The notes: generated from the letters alone by a model not told the origin. DNA of 64,000 bases from Siphonodentalium dalli (GCA_032622095.1 CP136062.1:136850351-136914350); one strand, 5' to 3'. Shown: positions 1 through 10,705, counted from the first letter of the stretch. Numbers and translations are program-made.

Positions 1-77
1 ACCTGAGACCGAATAAGCGCAGTATTTCGTTGACAATTCAGTCGAATTGTGACCATAAACTTTCAGTCGTATTACAA

Positions 78-224
78 AAGAAATAAATACACGGTGTATC
101 GGTGTGTATGGTCAAGTTGTACCACAAAAAACTGATTGTAGGACTCCGCTACGCGTCGTCCTACAATCAGTTTTTTGTGGTACAACTTGACCATACACAC
201 CGATACACCGTGTATTTATTTCTT
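78..224. repeat. Perfect 67-bp inverted repeat with 13-bp loop
   Basis: Bases 78-144 are an exact reverse complement of 158-224, separated by 13 bases. There are no mismatches, so it is young or maintained, or could be an assembly or library artefact. No obvious target duplication is seen. It lies in the presumed fifth intron of the sarcosine oxidase-like gene. Confidence 0.95.
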
Positions 225-759
225 AAATAAGAACTCTCTCATCAAGCAAACATAATAATTTGCAGGCAATTTTAATGGCAGCATATATATCCAGCTCATG
301 CATTTGCATACCAGTTAAATAACACAGGAGAACTAGTGAGTTTGTGGGTTGTAATATAATAGTGCTAGAGTTCTGTATGATGTCCAAGGTTGAAGCGACA
401 TGCACTTTCAAGCCAAAACCAATATTATACAACACATGTTCGATAGAACTCAAATCAATAGATAATTGCCTCGAAGTCATGTTGTACAAATATAGAGAAC
501 AAACACACGTCAGCACAAATGTGTAAATCTGTGTAAAATGAATTCACTGTCCGGGAGATACACGTGGCAATGGTGTGGGAGGGGGTTGTTAGTTGCATTC
601 ATCTCACATCGGTGCAGATATATCTGATTTCCATTTTTGTGACTGGACATAATATAGAAGTAAAATTCTCGGTTCGTTATGCCTTCAATATTCTAGTTCC
701 AGATATCCAGTCACTCGTCCGTGCATCAACCACACATGACTGAATAGTATAATACTCAC
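225..759. other. Presumed intron 5 sequence, no feature recognised
   Basis: This is AT-rich sequence downstream (in minus-strand gene order) of the GTGAGT donor at 759-754. I looked on the minus strand for the next sarcosine oxidase exon and found none. The remaining exons should lie beyond the left edge. Confidence 0.5.
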
Positions 760-973
760 GTGTACCGTACCATCTGGTCCCCTATATATTCTGGTCACCG
801 GACATTTGTCTATAACGGTCGCTCCATGTGCTTGCGCTAATTGAATATGGACAGAGTTCGCCAGAGCGGCATCAACCAGACCCCCGTCTTTCTGATAGAG
901 ACAAACCGTTTCCTCGCCGACGGTGAACTGTGGAAACCGTCGTCTCAGTTCAGTTCCGCTCCACCTCTCAAAT
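760..973 (-). CDS. Sarcosine oxidase-like, visible exon 5 (residues 117-188)
   Basis: The exon is 214 nt, bounded on the minus strand by an acceptor ending CAG (AG at 975-974) and a donor GTGAGT (759-754). It starts with the third base of a split Thr codon and ends in phase 0. The product has FERWSGTELRRRFPQF, then a QKDGGLVDAALANS stretch, then a HGATVIDKCPVTRI segment. These match the mid-region of the PIPOX/MSOX family, where a 'LRRRFP' turn precedes a strand and the 'GG.. A..A' helix. No stop interrupts the frame. The following part, with the second FAD-binding segment and the usual covalent-FAD cysteine, is outside the window, so completeness of the gene cannot be judged. Confidence 0.9.
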
Positions 974-1330
974 CTGGAATAATGCAAGACAACTGCATAT
1001 ATATATGCGACATACAATATATAGTGTATTGCCCAATTTGATATAAATACGCAACCATACTGGACTATTCTTGTTCAAATCAGTTCATAATGCACATATT
1101 TGTTGAAATTTAAAATCAGCATACTGTGATAAGATTTCATAAATGCTACCGGCACAGTACATTTTAAAACAAGGTGCCAGATGCAATTTGGATCCACACT
1201 TAATAAGAAATTCCTATGCCAAATTTCCTTTCACCGTGCATATTAAAAATAAAAAATACCTGCATATTGCAATCACCATTAAATAATACAACGAGAACTA
1301 GCACAAAAGCTCATAATTAAGAACGGGTAG

Positions 1331-2785
1331 GGTTCTCTATTCCGAAGGTTCTCTATTCCGAAGGTTCTCTATTCCGAAGGTTCTCTATTCCGAAGGTTCA
1401 TTATTCCGAAGGTTCCCTATTCCGAAGGTTCATTATTCCGAAGGTTCTCTATTCCGAAGGTACATTATTCCGAAGGTTCTCTATTCCGAAGGTTCATTAT
1501 TCCGAAGGTTCATTATTCCGAAGGTTCGCTATTCCGAAGGTTCGCTATTCCGAAGGTTCTCTATTCCGAAGGTTCTCTATTCCGAAGGTTCTCTATTCCG
1601 AAGGTTCTCTATTCCGAAGGTTCATTATTCCGAAGGTTCCATATTCCGAAGGTTCATTATTCCGAAGGTTCTCTATTCCGAAGGTTCATTATTCCGAAGG
1701 TTCTCTATTACGAAGGTTCATTATTCCGAAGGTTCGCTATTCCGAAGGTTCATTATTCCGAAGGTTCGCTATTCCGAAGGTTCGCTATTCCGAAGGTTCT
1801 CTATTCCGAAGGTTCTCTATTCCGAAGGTTCTCTATTCCGAAGGTTCATTATTCCGAAGGTTCCATATTCCGAAGGTTCATTATTCCGAAGGTTCTCTAT
1901 TCCGAAGGTTCATTATTCCGAAGGTTCTCTATTACGAAGGTTCATTATTCCGAAGGTTCGCTATTCCGAAGGTTCATTATTCCGAAGGTTCGCTATTCCG
2001 AAGGTTCGCTATTCCGAAGGTTCTCTATTCCGAAGGTTCTCTATTCCGAAGGTTCTCTATTCCGAAGGTTCATTATTCCGAAGGTTCTCTATTCCGAAGG
2101 TTCTCTATTCCGAAGGTTCTCTATTCCGAAGGTTCATTATTCCGAAAAGGTTCATTATTCCGAATGTTCTCTATTCCGAAGGTTCATTGTTCCGAAGGTT
2201 CTCTATTCCGAAGGTTCATTATTCCGAAGGTTCGCTATTCCGAAGGTTCGCTATTCCGAAGGTTCGCTATTCCGAAGGTTCTCTATTCCGAAGGTTCTCT
2301 ATTCCGAAGGTTCTCTATTCCGAATGTTCTCTATTCCGAAGGTTCTCTATTCCGAAGGTTCTATATCCGAAGGTTCTCTATTCCGAAGGTTCTCTATTCC
2401 GAAGGTTCTCTATTCCGAAGGTTCTCTATTCCGAAGGTTCTCTATTCCGAAGGTTCTCTATTCCGAAGGTTCTCTATTCCGAAGGTTCTCTATTCCGAAG
2501 GTTCATTATTCCGAAGGTTCCCTATTCCGAAGGTTCATTATTCCGAAGGTTCTCTATTCCGAAGGTTCATTATTCCGAAGGTTCGTTATTCCGAAGGTTC
2601 ATTATTCCGAAGGTTCGCTATTCCGAAGGTTCATTATTCCGAAGGTTCGCTATTCCGAAGGTTCATTATTCCGAAGGTTCGCTATTCCGAAGGTTCATTA
2701 TTCCGAATGTTCCCTATTCCGAAGGTTCGCTATTCCGAAGGTTCGCTATTCCGAAGGTTCGCTATTCCGAAGGTTTTCTATTCTG
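1331..2785. repeat. 16-bp satellite, about 90 tandem units
   Basis: The unit is TTCNNTATTCCGAAGG. The NN positions vary (CT, AT, GC, CC), giving several unit types. Because 16 is not a multiple of 3, all three plus frames cycle through a 16-residue peptide period and stay open for about 200 codons. This is an arithmetic effect of a stop-free repeat, not evidence of coding. Each unit carries GAAGGTTC, a GAAnnTTC pair. The array lies in intron 4 (974-4446) of the sarcosine oxidase-like gene. Confidence 0.97.
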
Positions 2786-3099
2786 GGCGTATTTAACCAG
2801 AAATGAATCAAAATGTGCACCCCCACTAAAACCACACGAGGAATGAAAAATACTTTCGCTAGTATTCACATATAGTACAATTATACACCCCATTCTAATT
2901 CCCAAATTGTCCCATATGTCGGTTATTAATAGCAAGAAGACAGTATCAGTTTATCGTTTATTATGGAAATTTGAAAACACGATGACTGCATGACTGAAAT
3001 AAACTACATGTAAGAGTTACAGTCTGTCCGAACTGGCAATCTGTACTTGAAAGAAACATCAACATTAAAGGCCCAGGCCTTTCGAACCCCCAAATCACA

Positions 3100-3540
3100 A
3101 ATCTAAAATATATGTCATATTACACACCATTTGAAATAGGAAGCTCTCATTGTATTATCAACTTATCCGGTGTAATAAACTGTAAACATGTTGTTTTGGT
3201 GCGTTACCGACGTGATTTGCGCTTAAGTTTCATCTGGTTTTGTTGCTCAAAGTGTATTACTTTCAATGGAGGGGAATAACTATATTTTGAAGATATAGTT
3301 ATTCCCCTCCCATTGAAAATACATTTTTAGTTTGAATTCTGTTGCATTCTGGGAGCCATAACGGGGTAATCTTTTTATGATTTCATCTGTTTTCTATTTC
3401 TCTATGGGCATCTTCTGAGACACAGACGTTTCAAATGGTGATGAATTATAGTATGTTAATCATATTGTATGGCATAGATTGTTATTAAAACCGTATATCA
3501 AGGCACTATAAAAAATAATAGGTGACTCGGAAATTAAGTG
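3100..3540 (+). repeat. Dispersed repeat, copy 1 (partner near 13500-13970)
   Basis: The run from 'AGGAAGCTC' through 'TTATCAACTTATCCGGT' and 'AATAAACTGT' to 'GAGGGGAATAAC' is matched with divergence at about 13530-13690 in the same orientation. Looser similarity continues to about 13970. The family is unknown to me. It contains a short hairpin at 3266-3317 that pairs across the GAGGGGAATAACTATAT segment. Confidence 0.65.
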
Positions 3541-3943
3541 GGCATTAAAGTCAATACAAAGTCACAATTGCAGTTAGGTTCATCTCATATCCGTCTATTC
3601 AGCGATATTCTGCTACGCAGTATGTTATGGCGCTCCAGTATAGCCCCATTGTTATAATCCGCCTTTAGCTGGCGTATTCTTGTCTCTAAGATTATTGAGA
3701 TATAACGTAATGACATTAAATCGTATGGAAACATAGCAATTGTGTGGTCTGCTTGATGTGAATATGTATTGAGATATAACGTGATACGTAATGACATTAA
3801 ATCTCAAGGAAACCCGCGAAAACAAACACAATCACATTTAATGTTTTATTGTTTTAAGTTATTTCCTTCATATAAAGAGTCTTCGTGATAAAGAACCCTC
3901 TCAATAATTTAGAATATAGAATTAACCTATACAATAACAAAAA

Positions 3944-4022
3944 TCTTCGGAATAGCGAACCTTCAGAATAGAGAACCTTCGGAATAGCGAACCTTCGGAA
4001 TAGTGAACCTTCGGAATAGAGA
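3944..4022. repeat. Inverted mini-array of the 16-bp satellite (about 5 units)
   Basis: CCTTCGGAATAGCGAA-type units are the reverse complement of the array at 1331-2785. They sit in the same intron, 1.2 kb away. A transcript of the intron could therefore pair the two arrays. Confidence 0.9.
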
Positions 4023-4261
4023 CATGTCCCCATTAAGAACGCTCTTTAGTGTTTAACGCTTTTGTGCAATGAAAACGATAACGCTCTTTATCAAAGGTGA
4101 TCAAATACCAAACGTGATGAAACTCCCTCTTTTTAAAGTCGATATCTAACAATCAAACCTCATATAAATGGCTTAATGGGTTTGATAAAGTTAGTTTTCG
4201 TGAACATAAAATGTAAAAAATCGGACGAAGTATTTTTTTTTAAATACTCACAGATTTTGCC

Positions 4262-4353
4262 TGACAAATGTGAGATAACTCTAAAAATGTACGTCTTCGC
4301 GTGGCTTATTCGCACTTGTACTATAAATTGTTTAGAGTTATCTCTCATGTGTC
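4262..4353. repeat. Short imperfect inverted repeat
   Basis: GACAAATGTGAGATAACTC at the left is matched in reverse complement by GAGTTATCTCTCATGTGTC at the right. The loop is about 50 bp. It lies in intron 4, close to exon 4. Confidence 0.6.
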
Positions 4354-4446
4354 AAACGGGATTTGACACCATACAATAATAATACCAATATGTGAAAATG
4401 TTAGCGTTTTTTTTGTCGAATTACCAGACGAAATATGAATACATAC

Positions 4447-4578
4447 GTTATCTTATTGGATTCCATTGCACGAGCGTACTTCTCGAGAGTATCCATATTT
4501 TCATTTTTCCCAGTCAGTAGAAGGTAGCCACAGCGATGCACCAATTGGTGGCCAGATTCTCTCTCAACTTCCTCCCAG
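4447..4578 (-). CDS. Sarcosine oxidase-like, exon 4 (residues 74-117)
   Basis: The exon is 132 nt, with acceptor TTGCAG (4584-4579) and donor GTATGT (4446-4441). It opens with the last base of a split Ala codon, then W-E-E-V-E-R-E-S-G-H-Q-L, continuing through a GYLLLTGKNE segment. This is the classic family run in which a Trp plus acidic helix is followed by 'SG..L....G.L..G'. It ends with two bases of a Thr codon completed by exon 5. The phase agrees with both neighbouring exons, which is strong support for the model. Confidence 0.9.
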
Positions 4579-5368
4579 CTGCAATGCCAAATATTTAGCC
4601 CAGTAATGGTTGGTAACGAGGTGTCGACATAAATTCGACGAGTTCGCCATCATAAATGAATTACCTTCCACAAGGTATAGCCTCATTTCGGAGGTTTAGA
4701 TTAGAGAACGTCAAAAACATCGCACGTCAAGCATCATGAGACTATAAAATAATATGAGGCGAAAACTTCATACAATTATGGTTGAAATATTAATTATCGA
4801 TGAACGTAGCAGGGTTGGGGTAATCGTAATCAAAGTAATCGATTACAAAATTTTGAGTAATCGTCTGTAATCAGTAATCATGACATTTCTTGATAAGTAA
4901 TCGTAATCGATTACTTTCAAATGTACATGTAATCATGATTACATTTTGATTACTTTTTGATTACTTTTACTAAAATATCCATATGGATGGCTATTGGATA
5001 CTCATAGTCTCATACTGTGGTACTGTGGAGTGTGAAAAGATACAAACAACATATTAGAAAGTTATTACAATTTTGTCATGTGTTATGTTAGTGGTACAGT
5101 GTGTATGTACATTCTGGCAGTGGACACAGATAACAACTTATTGTTGAATACAGCATGAATGGCAATAAACTTGTGATACAGACAATGAAATGTTCTAATA
5201 TGAATAAATAGGCTAACCGACTTCAATTAGGATTAAATTGTATTGGGACTGCTGCAGACAATGGCTGTAGAGTCACACTGGTACAATAGGGCTAATTAAC
5301 TGAACAAAGCAGGTGTGATGTACATCGCTAGACCTAATTAGCTGGTTTGTCATTTACAAGCGAACCTT

Positions 5369-5530
5369 CCCGGTGGGGAAATGTCCGGTGGGGAAATGTC
5401 CGGGTAACCGGACATTTCCCCACCGGACATTTACCCACTCTCAAAAGCGGACATTTCCCCACCCGGACATTTACCCACCGGACATTTACCCACCGGACAT
5501 TTCCCCCCACCGGATATTTCTCCACCCTGC
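5369..5530. repeat. Left arm of nested foldback-like structure
   Basis: These are short tandem units around GGACATTTCCCCACC and its complement. The region is matched in inverted orientation by 6063-6210, forming long, internally tandem inverted repeats around a roughly 530-bp core. Foldback-type elements have this architecture; assignment to them is inference. Confidence 0.75.
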
Positions 5531-5650
5531 TAATAAAATCGCAGACATCAAAGAATGTTTTGACTTAGGCTTAGATGAGCTGTTGACTGACTTGGCAGGG
5601 GATTATTGAATTAATCCCCTCGGCTTTGTTGGCGGCCTTGGATAGACTAC

Positions 5651-5929
5651 ATGTTGTGGACACCCTTAGTTGGACTCTTCGTCAGACTAAGGGGGCTTCG
5701 TGAGTCTATCCGTGGAATACAGGACTGTAGTAGCAGCTGGACACCACCAGTGGCTCAAGACAACGAGAGGTTAAGACTGAGTGAGCCGCCATCGAAGATA
5801 GTTCGACGAGAGATGTCAGCACTCCAGAACAAGCTGCATAAGCTGTGTGTGGACTTCGACTGCGGCAAGAAGAATATGGTCGATTTCCTTGACATTGTTG
5901 GCCATTCCATTAGAGTTAAGAAAGATTAA
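5651..5929 (+). CDS. Hypothetical ORF remnant inside the nested element
   Basis: The frame is 92 codons from ATG to TAA. It lies exactly in the core between the two GGACATTTCCCCACC arms and is followed by AATAAA at about 5996. The C-terminal part, with charged helical character (NKLHKLCVDFDCGKKNM), looks more like a protein than random translation. A neighbouring frame just upstream also looks coding-like, suggesting an old frameshift. I recognise no domain. It could be a relic of a transposase or a captured gene fragment; a functional protein seems unlikely. Confidence 0.3.
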   Translation: MLWTPLVGLFVRLRGLRESIRGIQDCSSSWTPPVAQDNERLRLSEPPSKIVRREMSALQNKLHKLCVDFDCGKKNMVDFLDIVGHSIRVKKD

Positions 5930-6062
5930 GTGTTTTGTTATGTATCGTTACCATTTGTTGTTATTGCTGTTCCATGTATATAATTTCGTTCATTGAAATA
6001 AATCTGATTTTACCACACAAACATAGTAATAGTCAATACCACACACCCATAGTAACAGTCAA

Positions 6063-6210
6063 AGGTGGGGAAAAGTCCGGTGGGGAATTGTCCGCTTTGA
6101 TATTGAGTAAGTGGGGAAATGTCCGGTGGGTAAATGTCCGGGTGGGTAAATGTCCGCTTTGTCATTTCAAGGGCGGGTGGGGAAGTGTCCGGTGGGGAAA
6201 TGTCCGGGAT
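6063..6210. repeat. Right arm of nested foldback-like structure
   Basis: GGTGGGGAAATGTCCGG-type tandem units form the inverted counterpart of 5369-5530, with several unit-level indels. Confidence 0.75.
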
Positions 6211-7166
6211 TCGTCATGGAGTTAAGCCTCATTTAATCCTCATCAGGATTAACAACGGATGATCATCAAATAAATCTTAGTGTTATCTTCATTGTGTTGG
6301 GTATTGAATCTACCAGAACATGCAAATAATTTATAATTGTTGCTGGTGATATTTTCATAAATATTATGCGTTAATTTGAATGCATGTAAGAAAATTAAAA
6401 ATATATTAAAATATATTTACATAATAAATACACATAAACATAATGTATTCCCAATAAGTTGGTGCATAACTTCATGATGAAACCTTTCCAATACATGTAA
6501 ATGTAAAAAGGTTATATGTTTATTGCTTGCTTCTTTCTATTGTTTCAATCGTTTCTTGTTTCCATGTTAGGCAGTGATGTCTTTATTCAATCAACTTTGA
6601 TATGTTAATTTGAATGATTTCATTTATTCCTATGCGATCTAAATGGTTGGAAACTAACAATTGTAACCAGATGTAATCAAAAAGTAATCAATTACATTTA
6701 CTAAAAGTAATTGTAATCGTAATCGATTACATTGAAAAAAATGTAAACAGTAATCGTAATAATGTAAATCAAAAGTAATTGTAATCGTAATCGATTACAT
6801 TGGCATGTAATCGTCCCAACCCTGGAACGTAGCCGTATACCAATCCGTGAGTTTCTTGATTAGGACGGTTTCGCAAAACTCACAGATAGTTGTTACGATT
6901 GCGGTTATGATAAGTACGTCATCAACACATGCGCTGATTCTAACTGTATCCATGATGTAGTAACCATCATAACGGAAAGGCTGTCAATAAAACATATCTC
7001 TCTCTCTCATGTTAAGATACAGACAATCAGTCAATTAGTTTTGTTGTATCATACATGCATCACTTATCAAGTCTCGGACAACTATCCTTAATCTGTTAGA
7101 TCGGGCAAAGCGAAAATCTCACTGACCAAGATTACCCATACATTGCTGTGTTCAATAACCCTATAA

Positions 7167-7402
7167 TCCTTTCATGAATTTTTACGAAAACCCTGTGCCA
7201 ATGCATTCTCTTATATATGCGAGTCGCCCGTAGGGCGCCTCGCATATATAAGAGAATGTATTGGCCTAACAATATATACATTGACCTTTTGTGAGCCAGC
7301 GCATTCTCTTATATACGCGAGACTCCCTATGGGAGACTCACATCTATAAGAGAATGTACTGGCACAGGATCTTTAATGCTGCACCAGCGCAGCCCCAGAT
7401 AA
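7167..7402. mobile_element. Double-hairpin MITE (family A), degraded ends
   Basis: Two consecutive palindromes are built from ATTCTCTTATATATGCGAG and its complement. They are joined by the conserved spacer 'TTGGCCTAACAATAT..TTGACC' and followed by CTGCACCAGCGCAGC. Better copies elsewhere in the window (for example 21354-21614, 56107-56366) show the full family, with TTAA flanks and CCCTTTCATGA ends. Confidence 0.85.
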
Positions 7403-7615
7403 ATTTAACGACGACTATTAGCTAAACGTAGTCGTAACTTCTAACCGTGAGTTTGAGAAACCTCCCTATTGTAAATGACAGATACTCAGCCATTAAACCA
7501 AACCTATATATAACCGTTAACCGGTATCGAGGCAGCTCGAGGATCGTGTATTAATATATAGCACGAAAACAGATAATGTACAATAAATTGACCACATTCA
7601 GATACATTGTGAGGC

Positions 7616-10156
7616 GTCCGAATCGGCATCTCCAGTTTAGACCTAGTTTAAACTACCAGTTTAAACTGGGTTTTAGTATAGTAAAACCAAGTTTTTCTCC
7701 ACCGCTGGGACGACATAGATTTGGTCGATTGCGTTACCTGTGGGCCACACTTGTCCAATTGCAAGGTTGGAGGCGTGGTCTGTCTGTTTATTATCGCTAC
7801 TTGTCAATGCATTGTCCGGTCACGCGACCTGTTGTCGCTATATAATCTCCTAATCAGGGGAATAACCCCGCTTTGAGAAATCACGACGAATGCACGGTCT
7901 GTTGTATAGCGGTTATATATTATCTAATATCATGGACGAACATGACTTTTGGAACTCAAAAATATCTCTTGAGGGCATGGGTGGGGGCCCGCCACAAATA
8001 CCCCATAGAAACACCACCACCCCGGGGGAAAATGGGGTATGGACCATTGTTGAGAACGGGAAGGATTTCGGCGAATTTGACGGCATGAATGGGTGGCTCG
8101 CCCAAAATACCCGATAGAAACATCACCCCTCACCCCGGGATAACAGGGATATGGACCATTTTCGAGAACGGTAAGGATTTAGGCTAATTAATTTGGCAGC
8201 AGGAGTGGGTGGCACGATCAAAATACACCATAGAACCACCCCCTACCCACCCCTCACCTGGGGGTGTGCCACCCGAGGAGGTTGAAATTGTGTACGCCCA
8301 AATACCGAATAGAAACACCCAAACCCTCACCCCCGGGGTAGGGTACCTCAATTAACCCATATAAACACCCCATGCACCCTCACATCTGGGTGGGTTACCA
8401 CCGAGGGGTGAAGGTGGGATATGAACCATGTTCGAGAACGGTAAGGATTTCGGCCAATTTGACGACAGGGGTGTGTGGCCCGCTCCAAATATCCCCTATA
8501 TACACCCTACCCTCATCCCTGGAGGGTACCAGCCTGCTGGGGTGAAAATGGGGTATGGAGCATTTTATTCATTATTCGCAAAAACATGCCTCTGTTGGTC
8601 AATATTACGGCATGTGTAGGTGGCCCGCCCCAAATACCCCATAGAAACACCCCACCGCTCACCCGGGTGTCGGAATGGGGTATGGACCGTTATCGAGAAC
8701 GGTAAGGATTTCGGCCAATAATACGTCATTGGTGGGCGGCCCGCCCTCAAATATAGTCCATAGAAACACCCCCACCCTCACCGCTGGTGGTTCTACCCGA
8801 GCGGGTGAAAATGGGGTCCGGGTGGGGGTTGGGGTGTTTCTATGGGGGGCATTTGGGATGTGCCACCCACCGTTCTCGAAAATGGTCCATACCACATTTC
8901 ACCCCCGAGCGGGTGGTACCCCCGGGTGAGGATGTTTCTAGGGGGTAGTTGGAGCGGGCTACCCACACTGCTGACGTCAAATTGACCGAAATCCTTACCG
9001 TTCTCGAAAATGGTCCATACCCCATTTTCACCTCCTGGGTGGTTCCCCCAGCGTTCAGGTGTGGGCTGTTTATATATGGGACATTTGAGCGGGCCATCCG
9101 TCCATGCCGTCAATTGGCCGAAATCCTTACCAGTCTCGAAAATGGTCCATATCCCACGTTCACCCCCTCTGGCGGTACCCCCGCCCCCCCGGATGTGAGG
9201 GATGGGGTGTTTCTATGGGTTATTTTGGGCGAGCCACCCACCCATACCATCAACTTGACCGAAATCCGTACAGTTCTCCAAAATAGTCCATACTCCACTC
9301 CCTCAGGGTGGCCGTTACCCTCCCCCGGGTGAAGGCTGGGGTGTCTCTGATGGGTATTTGGGCGGGCCACCAACACATGTGTCAAATTGACCGAAAGAGA
9401 CCTTTTTGTGAATAAGGAATCAGTTTAAAAAGTAATGTTCGTGTCTAACGTGTCAATCTGATCAGTCCGATCCCGCCATGCTCTCAGCCGCCAAACCGAC
9501 GTCCGAACGAGCGAATTACAAACAGACATATATAGCAAGAAATCATCCATCACACTGGCACATATTTTGTTAGAATTTATCTCATAAGTTCCGACATCGC
9601 CTCCCCGAATTCCACTAACACTCTCCTGCATGTACATTGAGTGACAAACGCCCGCGCATAAACGCCTCCCCCAATTCAAAATAAACACTCCCATATACGC
9701 GAAGAAACAACATCAATACTGGGCGGAAAAAATCGGCCGAATAATTAAACCCAAAAAACTAGGTTTTAGTAAAACCTTGGTGGTTTAACTTTGATGTTTT
9801 TTCAAAGTATATTTAAAGGTATATTTTCGAGACGAGACGTATGGTATACGTATAAATCATATATACCTACGCTTATACTGATGATTATATAGCCAATTCA
9901 CCACTAACAATTAGTAATATTACCATATCTTTATCACGTCAATAACACCTAGTTTCAATTGAGATCGAATTCCACAAACTTAAACTGAGTTTATCACAAA
10001 ACTGGGTTTAACTACACTAAAACCCAGTTTCACTCCCATAAAACCTAGTTTAACTACAGTAAAACCAAGTTTAAATCCTACTTAAACCTAGTTTAAACTG
10101 GAGTTAAACCTGGTCTAGAATAAAACCTAGTCTAAACCAGAGATGCCGATTCGGAC
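7616..10156. mobile_element. 2.5-kb element with long repetitive inverted ends
   Basis: The left end GTCCGAATCGGCATCTC is exactly matched in inverted orientation at the right end (GAGATGCCGATTCGGAC, ending 10156). Internal to both ends are runs of CCTAGTTTAAACTGGGTTTTA-like degenerate units (7640-7700 and 9750-10135). The interior is largely the inverted satellite at 7970-9395. No transposase is recognised, and I could not identify a clean target duplication. Confidence 0.75.
7970..9395. repeat. Inverted satellite array, roughly 130-bp units
   Basis: Units carry a C/G-rich part (CCCCATAGAAACACCCC, then ACCCGGGTG) and the conserved TCGAGAACGGTAAGGATTTC. From about 7970 to 8800 this core reads on the plus strand (near 8048, 8162, 8431, 8692). 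From about 8800 to 9395 it reads as the complement (near 8870, 9000, 9130, 9270). The array therefore switches orientation once, near 8800. Small open frames here are by-products. Confidence 0.9.
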
Positions 10157-10220
10157 CTAGGCTAACAGTCTATATATATAGGCTATAATTAATCCTTGTA
10201 TCATGGCGGGAAAATCCGCA

Positions 10221-10273
10221 CATTTACACAAATGATTTTGTGTAACATTTACACAAATGATTTTGTGTAAATG
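10221..10273. repeat. Tandem pair of a 25-bp palindromic motif
   Basis: ATTTACACAAATGATTTTGT is repeated twice with partial dyad symmetry (TTTACACAAA / TTTGTGTAAA). It lies in intron 3, close to exon 3. Confidence 0.8.
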
Positions 10274-10648
10274 TACCAAAAAAACCCATCCATATTCCCG
10301 CATGATTCTGCACACTATGTATGAATGTATGTGGCTACATTTTGAGTATTGCGGTGACACTTTTCCTGATACAGTACACTATATATTTCGCAAAAAATGT
10401 TTAATTATTTATTTTATTGAGATATCCCTCCATGAAACAATACATATTGTTTACTTTAGTTCCAGAAGTCAGAATTTACACGTGATGAAATCTGAACCTG
10501 GCTGTTAGCAAAGTCGGTCGAAATATTTCTGTCTCAAACACACAAGTCGCTGTGAACACATTGAAGTTACCATCGTCCACAATTCACACCACCCGTCGCA
10601 TTCGATTGTTTCGCGTGCCCAACTTGAGAGGAACTATATTTTACTCAC

Positions 10649-10705
10649 GCTTTGTACGTTTCTGGTGTGAGTTTTGTATATTTGTCGTCGTGGTAAGCCA
10701 TCCGT
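10649..10705 (-). CDS. Sarcosine oxidase-like, exon 3 (residues 54-73)
   Basis: The exon is 57 nt, with acceptor TTTTCAG (AG at 10707-10706) and donor GTGAGT (10648-10643). It starts with the third base of an Ile codon and continues RMAYHDDKYTKLTPETYK, then two bases of Ala. In this family the segment follows the '(G)SSHG.SRI.R' FAD-contact loop and is normally '.AY....Y..L...SY..W'. The Trp opens exon 4. Its short length and exact phase fit with exons 2 and 4 make chance unlikely. Confidence 0.9.

Larger units (their letters stand above)
4810..6824. mobile_element. Non-autonomous hAT-type element, 2015 bp, with 8-bp TSD
   Basis: The left end is CAGGGTTGGGGTAATCG and the right end reads CGTCCCAACCCTG. 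The flanks are exact 8-bp duplications, GAACGTAG at 4802-4809 and 6825-6832. CAGGG ends with 8-bp duplications are the signature of the hAT superfamily. Both subterminal regions are rich in degenerate TAATCGATTAC palindromes (about 4820-4975 and 6660-6805). No transposase is recognised. The interior carries a second inverted-repeat structure. It sits in intron 3 of the sarcosine oxidase-like gene. Confidence 0.9.

Noticed and set aside
2164-2846. Three long plus-strand frames (160-219 codons) with a 16-residue repeated peptide
   Set aside because: They are the three frames of a stop-free 16-bp satellite. All are open for the same arithmetic reason, and the array sits in an intron of a minus-strand gene.
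3081-3100. TTCGAACCC word as a tRNA T-arm
   Set aside because: No matching acceptor stem, A-box or anticodon arm could be found around it on either strand.
5334-5568. Short frames with TFPHRTFPHR-like repeats
   Set aside because: Translations of the GGACATTTCCCCACC tandem arms of the nested element.
8428-9385. Many overlapping 60-127-codon frames in both directions
   Set aside because: GC-rich satellite units lack stops in several frames. Frames on both strands are equally open and show no domain.
7640-10135. CCTAGTTTAAACTGG runs as a telomere-like or gene-regulatory repeat
   Set aside because: They sit symmetrically at the two inverted ends of one element and are better explained as its subterminal repeats.
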